The notes: generated by a model not told the origin, from the sequence alone. A stretch of DNA of 64,000 bases from Candidatus Edwardsbacteria bacterium RifOxyA12_full_54_48 (GCA_001777915.1 MFFN01000004.1:62001-126000); one strand, 5' to 3'. Positions 25,565 through 33,256 are shown, counted from the stretch's first letter. Numbers and translations are program-made.

Positions 25565-26584
25565 ATGGAGCGCATCGTCGAGATCCTGAGGGACATGGAG
25601 GCCATTCACTCTCCTTCCGGATTCACCAATCAGATCATGGGATACATTGAGGTGCTGGCCCAGGGCGCCGGGGTAAGCACCAAACGGACCAATAAGGGCG
25701 GCCTGGTGGCCGGAAACCATCCCCACCCCCGGCTGGTGGTGGCCGGGCATGTGGACACCCTGGGGGCCATGGTCAGCGGCATAAACTCCGACGGCAATCT
25801 TTCCCTCACCAAGATCGGCGGGCCCATCCTGCCGTCGTTCGAGGGCGAGTATGTCACCATCCGGACCGTCTCCGGACGCGAGTTCCGTGGGACCCTGCTG
25901 CTGAACAACCCCGCCGCCCATGTCAACGACGAGGCCGAGAAGACCGTCCGCAAGGCCGAGAACATGCACATCCGGCTGGACGCCGAGGTGGCCAAGAAGG
26001 AGCAGACCGAGGCTTTGGGCATCCGGATCGGCGATTTCATCTTCTTCGACCCCCGCTTCGAGTACACCGAGACCGGCTACATCAAATCCCGCTTTCTGGA
26101 CGACAAGGCCGGCTCGGCCGCCATGCTGGACGCCATGCTGACCCTGGGGGCCGAGAAGCTCAAAGCCATCCCGGTGGCCTTCTTCTTCTCCAATTACGAG
26201 GAGGTGGGGCACGGAGCCGCCTCCGGCCTGCCGGAGACCGCGGTGGAGATGCTGGTAACAGATATGGGGGTGGTGGGCGAAAAGGTGGAGGGCGATGAGA
26301 GCTCGGTGTCCATCTGCGTAAAGGATTCCACCGGGCCGTATGATTACGGCATCCGCTGCAAGCTGACCGAACTGGCCGAGAAGAACAAGATACCGCACAA
26401 GCTGGACGTGTTCCCCCACTACGGTTCGGACGGCTCGATTGCCTTGATAGCCGGGTACGATATCCGGGTGGGGCTGATCGGCCCCGGGGTCTCGGCCAGC
26501 CACGGCATGGAGCGGACCCATTTGAAGGGCCTGAACGCCACCCGGGACCTGATGCTGGCGTATATACGGGAGACCCTGGGATAA
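25565..26584 (+). CDS. M42-family aminopeptidase (glutamyl aminopeptidase/FrvX-like)
   Basis: 339 residues, typical M42 length. Co-catalytic metal ligands are visible in order: His of AGHVDTLGAM, Asp of RFLDDKAGS, the catalytic and ligand Glu pair of NYEEVGHGA, Asp of VTDMGVVG and His of SASHGMERT. These enzymes form dodecameric tetrahedral particles that trim short peptides in the cytoplasm. AAGGAG lies 4 bp before ATG 25565, and a strong promoter sits upstream. A monocistronic unit in a repeat-rich region; it may feed amino-acid fermentation, which is inference. Confidence 0.94.
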   Translation: MERIVEILRDMEAIHSPSGFTNQIMGYIEVLAQGAGVSTKRTNKGGLVAGNHPHPRLVVAGHVDTLGAMVSGINSDGNLSLTKIGGPILPSFEGEYVTIRTVSGREFRGTLLLNNPAAHVNDEAEKTVRKAENMHIRLDAEVAKKEQTEALGIRIGDFIFFDPRFEYTETGYIKSRFLDDKAGSAAMLDAMLTLGAEKLKAIPVAFFFSNYEEVGHGAASGLPETAVEMLVTDMGVVGEKVEGDESSVSICVKDSTGPYDYGIRCKLTELAEKNKIPHKLDVFPHYGSDGSIALIAGYDIRVGLIGPGVSASHGMERTHLKGLNATRDLMLAYIRETLG

Positions 26585-26664
26585 CCATCCCTAATTCTCA
26601 GACTGTCACCCTGAGAAAACCAACCTGCCCGGCAAGTTGAATGGGTGAGGGGTGGTCTATTTTG

Positions 26665-26808
26665 CCCCTTCCCGAAGCGGGAAGGGGTTTCTTATTACCC
26701 CCTCCGCATCGGAGGGGGCAGGGGGCGTGCATTGCGAGAATACTGCGTAGCTTTTCTTATGAAGCAATCCACACGACCGTTTTGTCATTCTCGCGCAGGC
26801 GGGAATCC
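26665..26808. repeat. Three interspersed inverted repeats
   Basis: CCCCTTCCCGAAGCGGGAAGGGG (26665-26687, arms only), CCCCCTCCG/CGGAGGGGG with a purine tail (26698-26727) and GTCATTCTCGC...GCGGGAATCC (26784-26808). The 271-bp gap contains no gene. Confidence 0.7.
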
Positions 26809-26819
26809 AGTAATAATAA

Positions 26820-26846
26820 AAAAGGGGCGCTAACAGCGCCCCTTTT
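26820..26846 (-). terminator. Terminator of the XRE regulator gene
   Basis: GGGGCGCT/AGCGCCCC with poly-A/poly-T flanks on both sides; on the minus strand it ends in TTTTTT, 10 bp after the stop at 26856. Confidence 0.88.
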
Positions 26847-26855
26847 GCTTTTATA

Positions 26856-27182
26856 TTATTCACAAATTTCTTTTACAACCCGATTTACTAAATCCAGTTT
26901 TTCTATACTTTGTTTGGATAATTTATCAGTTATTTCAATTATTATTTTCTTCTTCCGCTCAGGTCCTTCGGAAATATTGAAAATATCAGCGATAGTTACA
27001 TTTAAAGCATTTGCTATTCTTGAAATTGTTTCTATGGTTGTGTTTATTTCTCCCCTTTCTATCTGTCCGATATATTTTTCATGAATGGATGCCTTCACTG
27101 CAAGCTTATCTTGAGTAAAACCGGCATCTTTACGTAGCTTTTTTATTCTCTGTCCAATCAATTTTAAATCTTTATCAGCCAT
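26856..27182 (-). CDS. XRE/Cro-CI family transcriptional regulator
   Basis: 108 residues. The helix-turn-helix fills residues 8-68: IGQRIKKLRKDAGFTQDKLA, then HEKYIGQIERGEINTTIETI. A charged C-terminal helix (EKLDLVNRVVKEI) probably dimerises. AGGAG lies 6 bp upstream of ATG 27182. It is transcribed away from two AT-rich lipoprotein genes. The shared 147-bp intergenic region contains a perfect 8-bp dyad overlapping the lipoprotein -35 box, so this protein is the obvious candidate repressor. Composition is AT-rich, unlike the chromosome around it. Confidence 0.92.
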   Translation of the reverse strand: MADKDLKLIGQRIKKLRKDAGFTQDKLAVKASIHEKYIGQIERGEINTTIETISRIANALNVTIADIFNISEGPERKKKIIIEITDKLSKQSIEKLDLVNRVVKEICE

Positions 27183-27247
27183 ACAATGCTCCTATTTCTT
27201 GCACTTATAGTAGCATTAAAGCCGATTATATTTATACCATATTATAT

Positions 27248-27273
27248 CTATACTTTTCTCTTGACAAGTATAG
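27248..27273. promoter_or_regulatory. Candidate operator CTATACTT-N10-AAGTATAG
   Basis: Perfect 8-bp inverted half-sites at 27248-27255 and 27266-27273, overlapping the -35 hexamer (27261-27266) of the lipoprotein promoter. Position and symmetry fit a binding site for the divergently encoded XRE dimer. Confidence 0.6.
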
Positions 27274-27290
27274 TTTAATAGTGATATTAT
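27261..27290 (+). promoter_or_regulatory. Promoter of the lipoprotein pair
   Basis: TTGACA (27261-27266), 18 bp, TATTAT (27285-27290), 40 bases before ATG 27330. Confidence 0.72.
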
Positions 27291-27329
27291 TTCTAAAATG
27301 ACATTAATAACTAATGAAAGGATCCAAAT

Positions 27330-27710
27330 ATGTTTCACAAAAGACTTTTAACCTTGGCGTTTATATTTGGTTTAGGAATTATTGGCTGCGCCACAACACA
27401 TATGACAAAAATGGATAGCGAAACTCGGCAACCCACAACTAATGTTGATATCTATACGGATAAAGCAAGCGTTAAAGTACCTTATAAAGAAATCGCTATT
27501 CTTAATGCTGAAGGCGGCGCTTATGCTTCCCCAGAAAAGGTTATGAATTCGTTAATTAAAAAAGCTAAAAAAATTGGTGCCAATGCAATTATATATGGTG
27601 GTCAGGGGAGTAAGACCAATATGTCCACGTTAGGTGGTGGTTTGTCTGCAAATACGGTCAACACTGCCGCTGCAATTGCAATTGTTTATTTAAATGAAAC
27701 CCCAAAATAA
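27330..27710 (+). CDS. Small AT-rich lipoprotein (YbjQ/DUF4156-like)
   Basis: 126 residues. Lipoprotein signal with hydrophobic core and lipobox IIGC; mature part about 106 residues. The segment VPYKEIAILNAEGG ... KVMNSLIKKAKKIGANAIIYGG resembles the YbjQ/DUF4156-type fold, in which a conserved alpha helix precedes GANAI. It ends in a Gly- and Ala-rich region that may lie in or on the membrane. AAGGA precedes ATG 27330. Under the operator shared with the XRE gene and co-transcribed with the Bor-like gene 39 bp downstream. Function unknown; envelope stress or surface role is possible. Confidence 0.72.
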   Translation: MFHKRLLTLAFIFGLGIIGCATTHMTKMDSETRQPTTNVDIYTDKASVKVPYKEIAILNAEGGAYASPEKVMNSLIKKAKKIGANAIIYGGQGSKTNMSTLGGGLSANTVNTAAAIAIVYLNETPK

Positions 27711-27749
27711 AAGGCTTTAAACCATTAACTAAATTTAAGGAGAACCCAA

Positions 27750-28064
27750 GTGAAAAAAATATTGGCTTCCTTACTAATCGTAGCCTTCTGTATTTCAATG
27801 ATAGGATGCGCTACCATTAAAGTGTCCGGCAATGCACAATTAGCCCCAAACACTTCTGTTGGCGAAAAGATTGCATCCAAGCGTGTATGGTATCTTTTCT
27901 GGGGCTTAGTACCATTAAACAACAATTCAACAGATAGCGTAATTCCACCGAATTCTAAGGTTAGAGTTGAAACAAAATATACACCTCTGGATTTTATCTT
28001 TAATATCTTTACTAGTGCCTTAACTATCAATTCCTTTACAGCAGAAGTTTACGAAGTAAAATAG
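27750..28064 (+). CDS. Bor-like small lipoprotein
   Basis: 104 residues from GTG 27750, with AAGGAG 7 bp upstream. Lipobox MIGC at about residue 20. The body has KRVWYLFWGLVPLN and a hydrophobic FIFNIFTSALTINSFTAEVYEV end, reminiscent of the phage lambda Bor/Iss serum-resistance lipoprotein family, whose C-terminus also has a GxxxxITLGIYTP-like stretch. The similarity is by eye and moderate. Second gene of the XRE-controlled pair, closed by a strong terminator. The prophage-like combination of XRE regulator and Bor-like lipoprotein suggests horizontal transfer. Confidence 0.65.
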   Translation: MKKILASLLIVAFCISMIGCATIKVSGNAQLAPNTSVGEKIASKRVWYLFWGLVPLNNNSTDSVIPPNSKVRVETKYTPLDFIFNIFTSALTINSFTAEVYEVK

Positions 28065-28084
28065 ATTACTATAATATCTTAAAG

Positions 28085-28113
28085 AAAAAGGGGCGTTATA
28101 AACGCCCCTTTTT
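28085..28113 (+). terminator. Terminator of the lipoprotein pair
   Basis: AAAAAGGGGCGTT-ATA-AACGCCCCTTTTT, a 13-bp perfect stem ending in T5, 20 bp after the stop at 28064. Confidence 0.92.
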
Positions 28114-28598
28114 GTATTTCCATTTTCTCCTTGAAATCCCCCACCTTTTCATATATAATAAGATTTTATGCGGCAACCGGTATCATGCTTTGCCGCAATA
28201 CGGAGAAGCAGGATCGCTTCACTTCGAAAGTAGCATAATTTGCCAACCTCAGTGCAGGCTGCAGTCAGGCATTACGCCGCCTGGCAATTACCGTGCTTCC
28301 CTAAAGGGCAAAAGACAAGAACGCTAGTGTCGCCTTTGCTCTGCCGCTGGTCTAAGGCGGCCGTTAAGAATTTGCCGCTGTCTGAGCGCAGCGAGTCCGG
28401 TAAATTCAGGCCGACGGCCTGGGGCCGCCAAGCAGAGCAACAGCGACGAGCTTTGGTCTTTTTGGTTCTTTTTCTGTTTTGTCGACACAAAAGAGAAAAA
28501 GAACGTTGGTACTTTCGGTAGTGGATCCCCGGTCAAGCCGGGGATGACATGCGGATTCGGGGTCAAAACAAACTTTTAATATAAAAAGGTTTACCAAA
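28114..28598. other. Non-coding stretch with repeat elements
   Basis: No gene is supported in these 485 bp. Contents include a long imperfect inverted repeat at 28465-28504, whose outer arms are GTTCTTTTTCT and AGAAAAAGAAC around TTTTGTCGACACAAAA, and the GGATCCCCGG...CCGGGGATGAC repeat at 28523-28548. Short open frames here read through low-complexity, self-complementary DNA and lack ribosome sites. Confidence 0.6.
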
Positions 28599-30155
28599 AT
28601 GTCTGAAAAGACCATTGAACAGATAATCAAGGCCCTGGAGGACCAAAAGGCGGTCATCTGCGACGCCGACGGCAAGCGGGCCGCCAAACAGCACGACAAG
28701 GGCAAGCTCTCGGCCCGGGAGCGCCTGGACCTTCTGCTGGACCCCCAGAGCTTCGTGGAATTCGACGCCTTCGTCAAGCACCGCTGCGACAACTTCGGCA
28801 TGGACAAGGTGGAGATCCCGGCCGACGGCGTGGTCACCGGCTACGGCACCATCGAGGGCCGCCCGGTGTTCGTCTTCTCCCAGGATTTCACCGTAACCGG
28901 CGGTTCTTTGGGCGAGGCCCATGCTTTAAAGATCGTCAAGATGCAGGACATGGCCCTTAAGATGGGCGTCCCGGTCATCGGCATCAACGATTCCGGCGGA
29001 GCCCGCATCCAGGAGGGGGTGGATTCCCTGCGGGGCTACGGCATGATCTTCTTCCGCAACACCCGGGCCTCGGGGGTGATACCGCAGATCTCGGTGATAC
29101 TGGGACCCTGCGCCGGCGGCGCGGTCTATTCCCCGGCCATCACCGATTTCGTGTTCATGGTGGACAAGGTCTCCAACATGTACATCACCGGCCCCCAGGT
29201 CATCAAGGCGGTGATGGGCGAGGACGTGGGGCTGGAGGAACTGGGCGGGGCCCAGGCCCACAACGCCGTCTCCGGCAACGGCCATTTCATCTATTCCTCG
29301 GAGGAGGACTGCTTCGCCGGGGTCCGCCAGCTGATCACCCTGCTGCCGGCCAACAATCTGGAGGATCCGCCGGTGGTGGAGACCGATAACGGGCCCGCCG
29401 GCCCGGACCTGGCGATGCGCGATATAGTCCCGGTCAATCCCAAGATGCCCTACGACGTCAAAGACATCATCGCCCGGGTGGTGGACAACGGGGACTTCCT
29501 GGAGGTGCACCAGCTTTACGCCCTCAACATCGTGGTGGGGCTGGGCCGCATCGCCGGGCAGACGGTGGGCATCGTGGCCAACCAGCCGCAGGTCCTGGCC
29601 GGCTGTCTGGACATCAACTCGTCCGACAAGGCCGCCCGCTTCATCCGCTTCTGCGACGCCTTCAACATCCCGTTGGTGACCTTCGTGGACTGCCCCGGCT
29701 ACCTGCCCGGCAAACAGCAGGAGCACGGCGGCATCATCCGCCACGGCGCCAAGATATTGTTCGCCTACTCCGAGGCCACCGTGCCCAAGATCACCGTCAC
29801 CCTGCGCAAATCCTACGGCGGGGCCCACATCGCAATGTGCAACAAGGACCTGGGCAGTGATCTGATGCTGGCCTGGCCCCAGAGCGAGATCGCGGTGATG
29901 GGCGCCTCCGGCGCGGTCAATGTGATCTTCCGCAAGCAGATCGACGCCGCCGGTGACAAGGAGAAGCGCCGCCTGGAGCTGATAGAGGAATACGAGACCA
30001 TGTTCTCCAACCCCTACGAGGCCGCCAAGCGGGGCTACGTGGACGCGGTGATCCCGCCCGAGGACACCCGGGCAAGGATCGTCTCGGCCCTGGCCATACT
30101 CAAGACCAAGCGCGAGCAATCCCCGGCCAAGAAGCACGGAAATATTCCGCTGTAA
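28599..30155 (+). CDS. mmdA: Carboxyltransferase beta subunit (methylmalonyl-CoA/propionyl-CoA type, 12S-like)
   Basis: 518 residues, the standard size of MmdA, PccB and transcarboxylase 12S. Two crotonase-type halves are visible: GKLSARERLDLLLDPQSF at the start; DSGGARIQEGVDSLRGYG and GPCAGGAVYSPA (first oxyanion region); then FVDCPGYLPGKQQEHGGIIRHGAK and SYGGAHIAM (second). It moves CO2 between biotin and propionyl/methylmalonyl-CoA. It is followed by a small MmdE-like gene, a biotin carrier and a 5S-like carboxyltransferase, but no membrane beta subunit. A soluble transcarboxylase (methylmalonyl-CoA:pyruvate) is therefore favoured over a sodium-pumping decarboxylase. AAAGG precedes the ATG. 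Confidence 0.94.
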   Translation: MSEKTIEQIIKALEDQKAVICDADGKRAAKQHDKGKLSARERLDLLLDPQSFVEFDAFVKHRCDNFGMDKVEIPADGVVTGYGTIEGRPVFVFSQDFTVTGGSLGEAHALKIVKMQDMALKMGVPVIGINDSGGARIQEGVDSLRGYGMIFFRNTRASGVIPQISVILGPCAGGAVYSPAITDFVFMVDKVSNMYITGPQVIKAVMGEDVGLEELGGAQAHNAVSGNGHFIYSSEEDCFAGVRQLITLLPANNLEDPPVVETDNGPAGPDLAMRDIVPVNPKMPYDVKDIIARVVDNGDFLEVHQLYALNIVVGLGRIAGQTVGIVANQPQVLAGCLDINSSDKAARFIRFCDAFNIPLVTFVDCPGYLPGKQQEHGGIIRHGAKILFAYSEATVPKITVTLRKSYGGAHIAMCNKDLGSDLMLAWPQSEIAVMGASGAVNVIFRKQIDAAGDKEKRRLELIEEYETMFSNPYEAAKRGYVDAVIPPEDTRARIVSALAILKTKREQSPAKKHGNIPL

Positions 30156-30176
30156 TTCCCTTCCGGGTACTGTTAA

Positions 30177-30222
30177 CCTCCCCCGTCCCCTCCTTGTTCA
30201 AGGAGGGGATCAAGGGGTGGTC
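30177..30222. repeat. CCCCTCCTTG...CAAGGAGGGG repeat inside the carboxylase operon
   Basis: CCCCTCCTTG-TT-CAAGGAGGGG with flanking pyrimidine tract and ATCAAGGGGTGGTC tail, 22 bp after mmdA. A GTG in the tail (30217) opens the reading frame of the next gene but is probably not its start. Confidence 0.75.
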
Positions 30223-30258
30223 AAAGAAAATGTAAGCATTATAAAAACCAAACCGGAT

Positions 30259-30450
30259 ATGTTGATGCAGAAAAAATCACAGATCCCCCCCGAGGTCCAG
30301 ACCGCCATCGCCGCCGCGCTGGGGCAGTATCTTAAGGATGACAAACTGGGCTACCACATAGTTTCCATGAAGCCGGTCCAGCAGAACCGGATCAGCCTGT
30401 GGGCCCTGACCGGCCGCCAGGAGATCATGACCGGATACCGGAAAAAGTAG
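30259..30450 (+). CDS. Small OadG/MmdE C-terminal-like subunit
   Basis: 63 residues from ATG 30259 (another ATG at 30265; an in-frame GTG at 30217 lies in a repeat). The core IPPEVQTAIAAALGQYL ... YHIVSMKPV ... WALTGRQEIM resembles the soluble end of decarboxylase gamma subunits and the Veillonella MmdE epsilon subunit, with Ala-rich helix, basic strand and W-GRQE. In those enzymes it stabilises the complex. It has no membrane helix here, which fits a soluble transcarboxylase-like enzyme. It lies between mmdA and the biotin carrier gene. Confidence 0.7.
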   Translation: MLMQKKSQIPPEVQTAIAAALGQYLKDDKLGYHIVSMKPVQQNRISLWALTGRQEIMTGYRKK

Positions 30451-30504
30451 GATATAAACCTGATCCACTGACCATCCAAGACAGCAAAGCTTAAAGATTA
30501 TCTT

Positions 30505-30529
30505 GTCATTCCTGCGGAAGCAGGAATCC
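30505..30529. repeat. GTCATTCCTGC...GCAGGAATCC repeat
   Basis: 25-bp inverted repeat of the ATTCC-N-GGAAT family, in the gap before the biotin carrier gene. A spurious upward extension of that gene reads through it. Confidence 0.75.
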
Positions 30530-30571
30530 AGCAGAAATCAAAACATTTCAAATAAAAACAATGAGGATGCT

Positions 30572-30967
30572 ATGTCTCGCAAGTATATCGTCAAGGTCAA
30601 CAACAAGGCTTATGAGGTTGAGGTTGAAGAGGTCGGCAAAAGGTCCGCCCCCCCGGCACTGCCGGTACAGGCCGCTCCCCGGACCGTGATGGTGGCGCCG
30701 CCACCCGCCCCCGGCGCCCCGGCCAAGGCCGCCCCGGCGGCCGTGGCCGCCGGACAGAAGGCGGTCCAGGCCCCCATGACCGGCACCGTAATCAAGATAC
30801 TGTGCCAGGTGGGCCAGGAGGTCAAGGATGGCGACGTCCTGCTGAAACTGGAGGCCATGAAGATGGAGACCTCCATATCCTCCCACCTGGCCGGCAAGGT
30901 CTCGGAGATCAGGGTGGCGGAAAGGCAGTCTGTGAGCTCCGGCGAAGTATTGGTGGTGCTGGCCTGA
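30572..30967 (+). CDS. Biotin carboxyl carrier protein (transcarboxylase 1.3S/MmdC-like)
   Basis: 131 residues from ATG 30572 (GAGG 5 bp upstream). An N-terminal strand (SRKYIVKVNNKAYEVEVEE) is followed by an Ala/Pro-rich flexible linker of about 40 residues. The biotinyl domain follows, with the lysine in EAMKMET, 35 residues before the C-terminus, and APMTGTVIKILCQVGQEV. The biotin arm shuttles CO2 between the 12S-like and 5S-like subunits encoded on either side. No biotin carboxylase gene lies in the window, consistent with a transcarboxylase that needs no ATP-driven carboxylation. Confidence 0.95.
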   Translation: MSRKYIVKVNNKAYEVEVEEVGKRSAPPALPVQAAPRTVMVAPPPAPGAPAKAAPAAVAAGQKAVQAPMTGTVIKILCQVGQEVKDGDVLLKLEAMKMETSISSHLAGKVSEIRVAERQSVSSGEVLVVLA

Positions 30968-31003
30968 TCTGCTGCAATCCTGTAATTTCAAGAGGTAGTC
31001 AAG

Positions 31004-32521
31004 ATGTCTAAGAAGCCGGAAACCAGATCCGATATAAAAAAGGGCGGCCCGGAAGAACATATCGTCAATATCACCGAGACCGCCTTCCGGGACGCCCACC
31101 AGAGCCTGATCGCCACCCGGATGCGCACCCAGGACATGATCCCCATGATCGAGAAGATGGACCAGGTGGGCTACTGGTCCTTCGAGATGTGGGGCGGCGC
31201 CACCTTCGACACCATGCTGCGCTTTCTGGACGAGAATCCCTGGGACCGGATCAGGATATTCAAGAAGCACGCCAAGAAGACCAGGCTCCAGATGCTGCTG
31301 CGGGGGCAGAACCTGGTGGGCTACAAGCATTATGCCGACGATATCCTGGAGCATTTCATAAAGAAGGCCGCCGAGCTGGGGATCGATGTCTTCCGGGTGT
31401 TCGACGCCCTGAACGACATCCGCAACATGGAGAAGGCCATCGTCACCGCCAAAAAGACCGGGGCCACCGTTCAGGGGGCCATCAGCTACACCCTGAGCCC
31501 GGTTCACTCCATAGACGGCTTTGTGAAATTCGCCCGGGAGCTCAAGGAACTGGGCTGCGACATCATCACCATCAAGGACATGGCCGGGCTGATCTCCCCA
31601 GCCTCGGCCCGGGAACTGGTGGGCAAGCTGAAAAGCGAGGTGGGATTGCCGGTATGCCTGCACTCCCACTGCACCACCGGAATGGCCCCCACCTCCTACT
31701 TTGCCGCCGCCCAGGCCGGGGCCGATATACTGGACTGCGCCATATCCCCCTTCGGCTCCGGCACCAGCCAGCCGCCCACCGAGACCATGGCGGAGATGCT
31801 GGACAACAGCGGGTTCGGCCTGAAGCTGGACCGATCGCATTTTCTGGAGATCGCCGAGTATTTCCAGGAGATCAAGGACAGCGCCTACCAGCACCTGATC
31901 ACCCCGGTGGCCGAGCGGGTGGACGTTCGGGCCCTGGTCTACCAGGTGCCGGGCGGGATGCTGACCAACATGGTATCCCAGCTGGAGAAGCAGAATGCCT
32001 CGGACAAGTTCGAGGCGGTGCTCAAGGAGATCCCCAGGGTCCGGGCCGAGCTGGGCTACGTTCCGCTGGTGACCCCCACCTCGCAGATCGTGGGCACCCA
32101 GGCCACCTTCAACGTCCTGGGCGGGGAAAGATATAAGATCATCATCCAGGAGGTCAAGGACCTCTGCAAGGGGTTATACGGCAAAACCCCGGCCCCCATC
32201 GACCCGCTGGTGATGAAAAAGGCCATCGGCGACGAAAAGCCCATCACCGACCGGCCGGCCGACCATATTGCCCCGGAATGGGATAAATGCAAAAAGGAGA
32301 TGGCTGGCATCTCCGATAAGGAGGAGGATATCCTGTCCTACGCCCTGTACCCGGCGGTGGCCAAGGAATATTTTGCCGTCCAGCAGGACCCCCTGAAGAA
32401 GAAGGCCCGCCAGGAGTCACTTAAGGGCGGGGTGCCCGCTCCCGACGGCCATCCCCAGCGCCGTTTCGTGATGCGGGTCAACGGCGAGGATTACGACGTG
32501 GGCATAACCGAGATAGAATAA
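31004..32521 (+). CDS. Pyruvate/oxaloacetate carboxyltransferase subunit (5S-like)
   Basis: 505 residues. TIM-barrel carboxyltransferase with ETAFRDAHQSL (metal/substrate Asp), EMWGGATFD, the carbamylated Lys of TIKDMAGL, and metal-binding HSHCTTG. The C-terminal conserved region follows (EILSYALYP-like: EDILSYALYPAVAKEYF) ending with RFVMRVNGEDYDVGI. It matches transcarboxylase 5S, pyruvate carboxylase B and OadA, but lacks the biotinyl domain, which is a separate protein here. It transfers CO2 between biotin and pyruvate/oxaloacetate. Last gene of the operon; a 20-bp palindrome follows. Confidence 0.95.
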   Translation: MSKKPETRSDIKKGGPEEHIVNITETAFRDAHQSLIATRMRTQDMIPMIEKMDQVGYWSFEMWGGATFDTMLRFLDENPWDRIRIFKKHAKKTRLQMLLRGQNLVGYKHYADDILEHFIKKAAELGIDVFRVFDALNDIRNMEKAIVTAKKTGATVQGAISYTLSPVHSIDGFVKFARELKELGCDIITIKDMAGLISPASARELVGKLKSEVGLPVCLHSHCTTGMAPTSYFAAAQAGADILDCAISPFGSGTSQPPTETMAEMLDNSGFGLKLDRSHFLEIAEYFQEIKDSAYQHLITPVAERVDVRALVYQVPGGMLTNMVSQLEKQNASDKFEAVLKEIPRVRAELGYVPLVTPTSQIVGTQATFNVLGGERYKIIIQEVKDLCKGLYGKTPAPIDPLVMKKAIGDEKPITDRPADHIAPEWDKCKKEMAGISDKEEDILSYALYPAVAKEYFAVQQDPLKKKARQESLKGGVPAPDGHPQRRFVMRVNGEDYDVGITEIE

Positions 32522-32560
32522 ACCCAGGGTGCTTATGCCGTGCCCTGATAGATAATGTAA

Positions 32561-32580
32561 GGGTTTGATTAATCAAACCC
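32561..32580. repeat. 20-bp perfect palindrome
   Basis: GGGTTTGATTAATCAAACCC, 39 bp after the 5S-like gene and 22 bp before the bactofilin ATG. It could end the carboxylase transcript or act as an operator; no U-tract. Confidence 0.55.
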
Positions 32581-32602
32581 CAACAAAAAGGAAACAAGAT
32601 CG

Positions 32603-32965
32603 ATGGATAAGAAAGTAGAGATCGGCGGAGGGCCGCTCAGCACCACCCTGGCCAAGGACACCAAGTGGAACGGAACATTGAAGGCCGAATCCGGGATACG
32701 GATCGACGGGGAGTTCGAGGGCCACCTGGAGACCAGCGGGACCCTGGTGGTAGGCAAGGGCGGCCTGGTGAAGGCCGAGATCAAGGTCAAGGATGCCATC
32801 ATCGGAGGGAAAGTGGAGGGAAACATAACAGCCGCCAGCAAGGTTGAATTGCAAAGCGGCTCGGTCATGATGGGGGACATCAAAAGCCGGGGGATCATAA
32901 TCGACAATGACGTGTTCTTCGACGGCCTGTCCAAGATGGCCGGCCAGAACGAACCCGGAAAATGA
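32603..32965 (+). CDS. Bactofilin (polymer-forming cytoskeletal protein)
   Basis: 120 residues, a typical bactofilin: short polar N-terminal tail, then a right-handed beta-helix core of hydrophobic six-residue turns (GTLKAESGIRIDGEFEG, SGTLVVGKGG, DAIIGGKVEGNI, SKVELQSGSVMMGDI), and a short polar C-terminus. Bactofilins polymerise without nucleotide and position envelope or cell-division machinery. AAGGA lies about 10 bp before ATG 32603. Convergent with the small gene at 32970, with only 4 bp between. Confidence 0.94.
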   Translation: MDKKVEIGGGPLSTTLAKDTKWNGTLKAESGIRIDGEFEGHLETSGTLVVGKGGLVKAEIKVKDAIIGGKVEGNITAASKVELQSGSVMMGDIKSRGIIIDNDVFFDGLSKMAGQNEPGK

Positions 32966-32969
32966 TCTT

Positions 32970-33209
32970 TTAGCCCACCCCGATGAATTTCACATGGCCC
33001 TCGCCCAACAGCCTCTTATTGAACAAATTGAGGTTTTGGCGGGGGCCTGATATTTTGTAATCCAGCCGCTGGCACATCAGGGTCATTTGTTTTCCGGTTA
33101 TCTGGATCTGAAGATCATGCTTGCCGGCCAGTTCCTGCAGCTTTTTTGCCAGATTGACCCAGCTGGGACCGACGATCCATTCTGCTTCGTACACCATTAC
33201 CTCATTCAT
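32970..33209 (-). CDS. 79-residue hypothetical protein
   Basis: No family recognised. The sequence is compact alpha/beta, without signal peptide or membrane segment, and Cys-poor (one Cys). It starts MNEVMVYEAEWIVGP and ends EGHVKFIGVG. Composition is similar to neighbours, and the frame is tightly packed against the bactofilin stop and the next minus-strand gene, which supports it being real. No clear Shine-Dalgarno is visible. A cytoplasmic small protein of unknown role. Confidence 0.5.
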   Translation of the reverse strand: MNEVMVYEAEWIVGPSWVNLAKKLQELAGKHDLQIQITGKQMTLMCQRLDYKISGPRQNLNLFNKRLLGEGHVKFIGVG

Positions 33210-33256
33210 ATGATGATATTTCTTTCTGGTTGGCCGGGGCTTTTTGGTCCCGGTTA

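Noticed and set aside
26641-27084. 147-codon plus-strand frame
   Set aside because: It crosses repeats and a terminator and lies antisense to the XRE gene.
28112-28566. Several short open frames on both strands before the carboxyltransferase gene
   Set aside because: They overlap each other and read through self-complementary repeat DNA without ribosome sites or family resemblance.
30503-30571. N-terminal extension of the biotin carrier protein (MSFLRKQESS...)
   Set aside because: It is a translation of the interspersed ATTCC repeat; the real start at 30572 has a Shine-Dalgarno.
28599-32521. Sodium-pumping methylmalonyl-CoA or oxaloacetate decarboxylase
   Set aside because: No membrane beta subunit or membrane-anchored gamma subunit is encoded nearby; the set fits a soluble transcarboxylase better.
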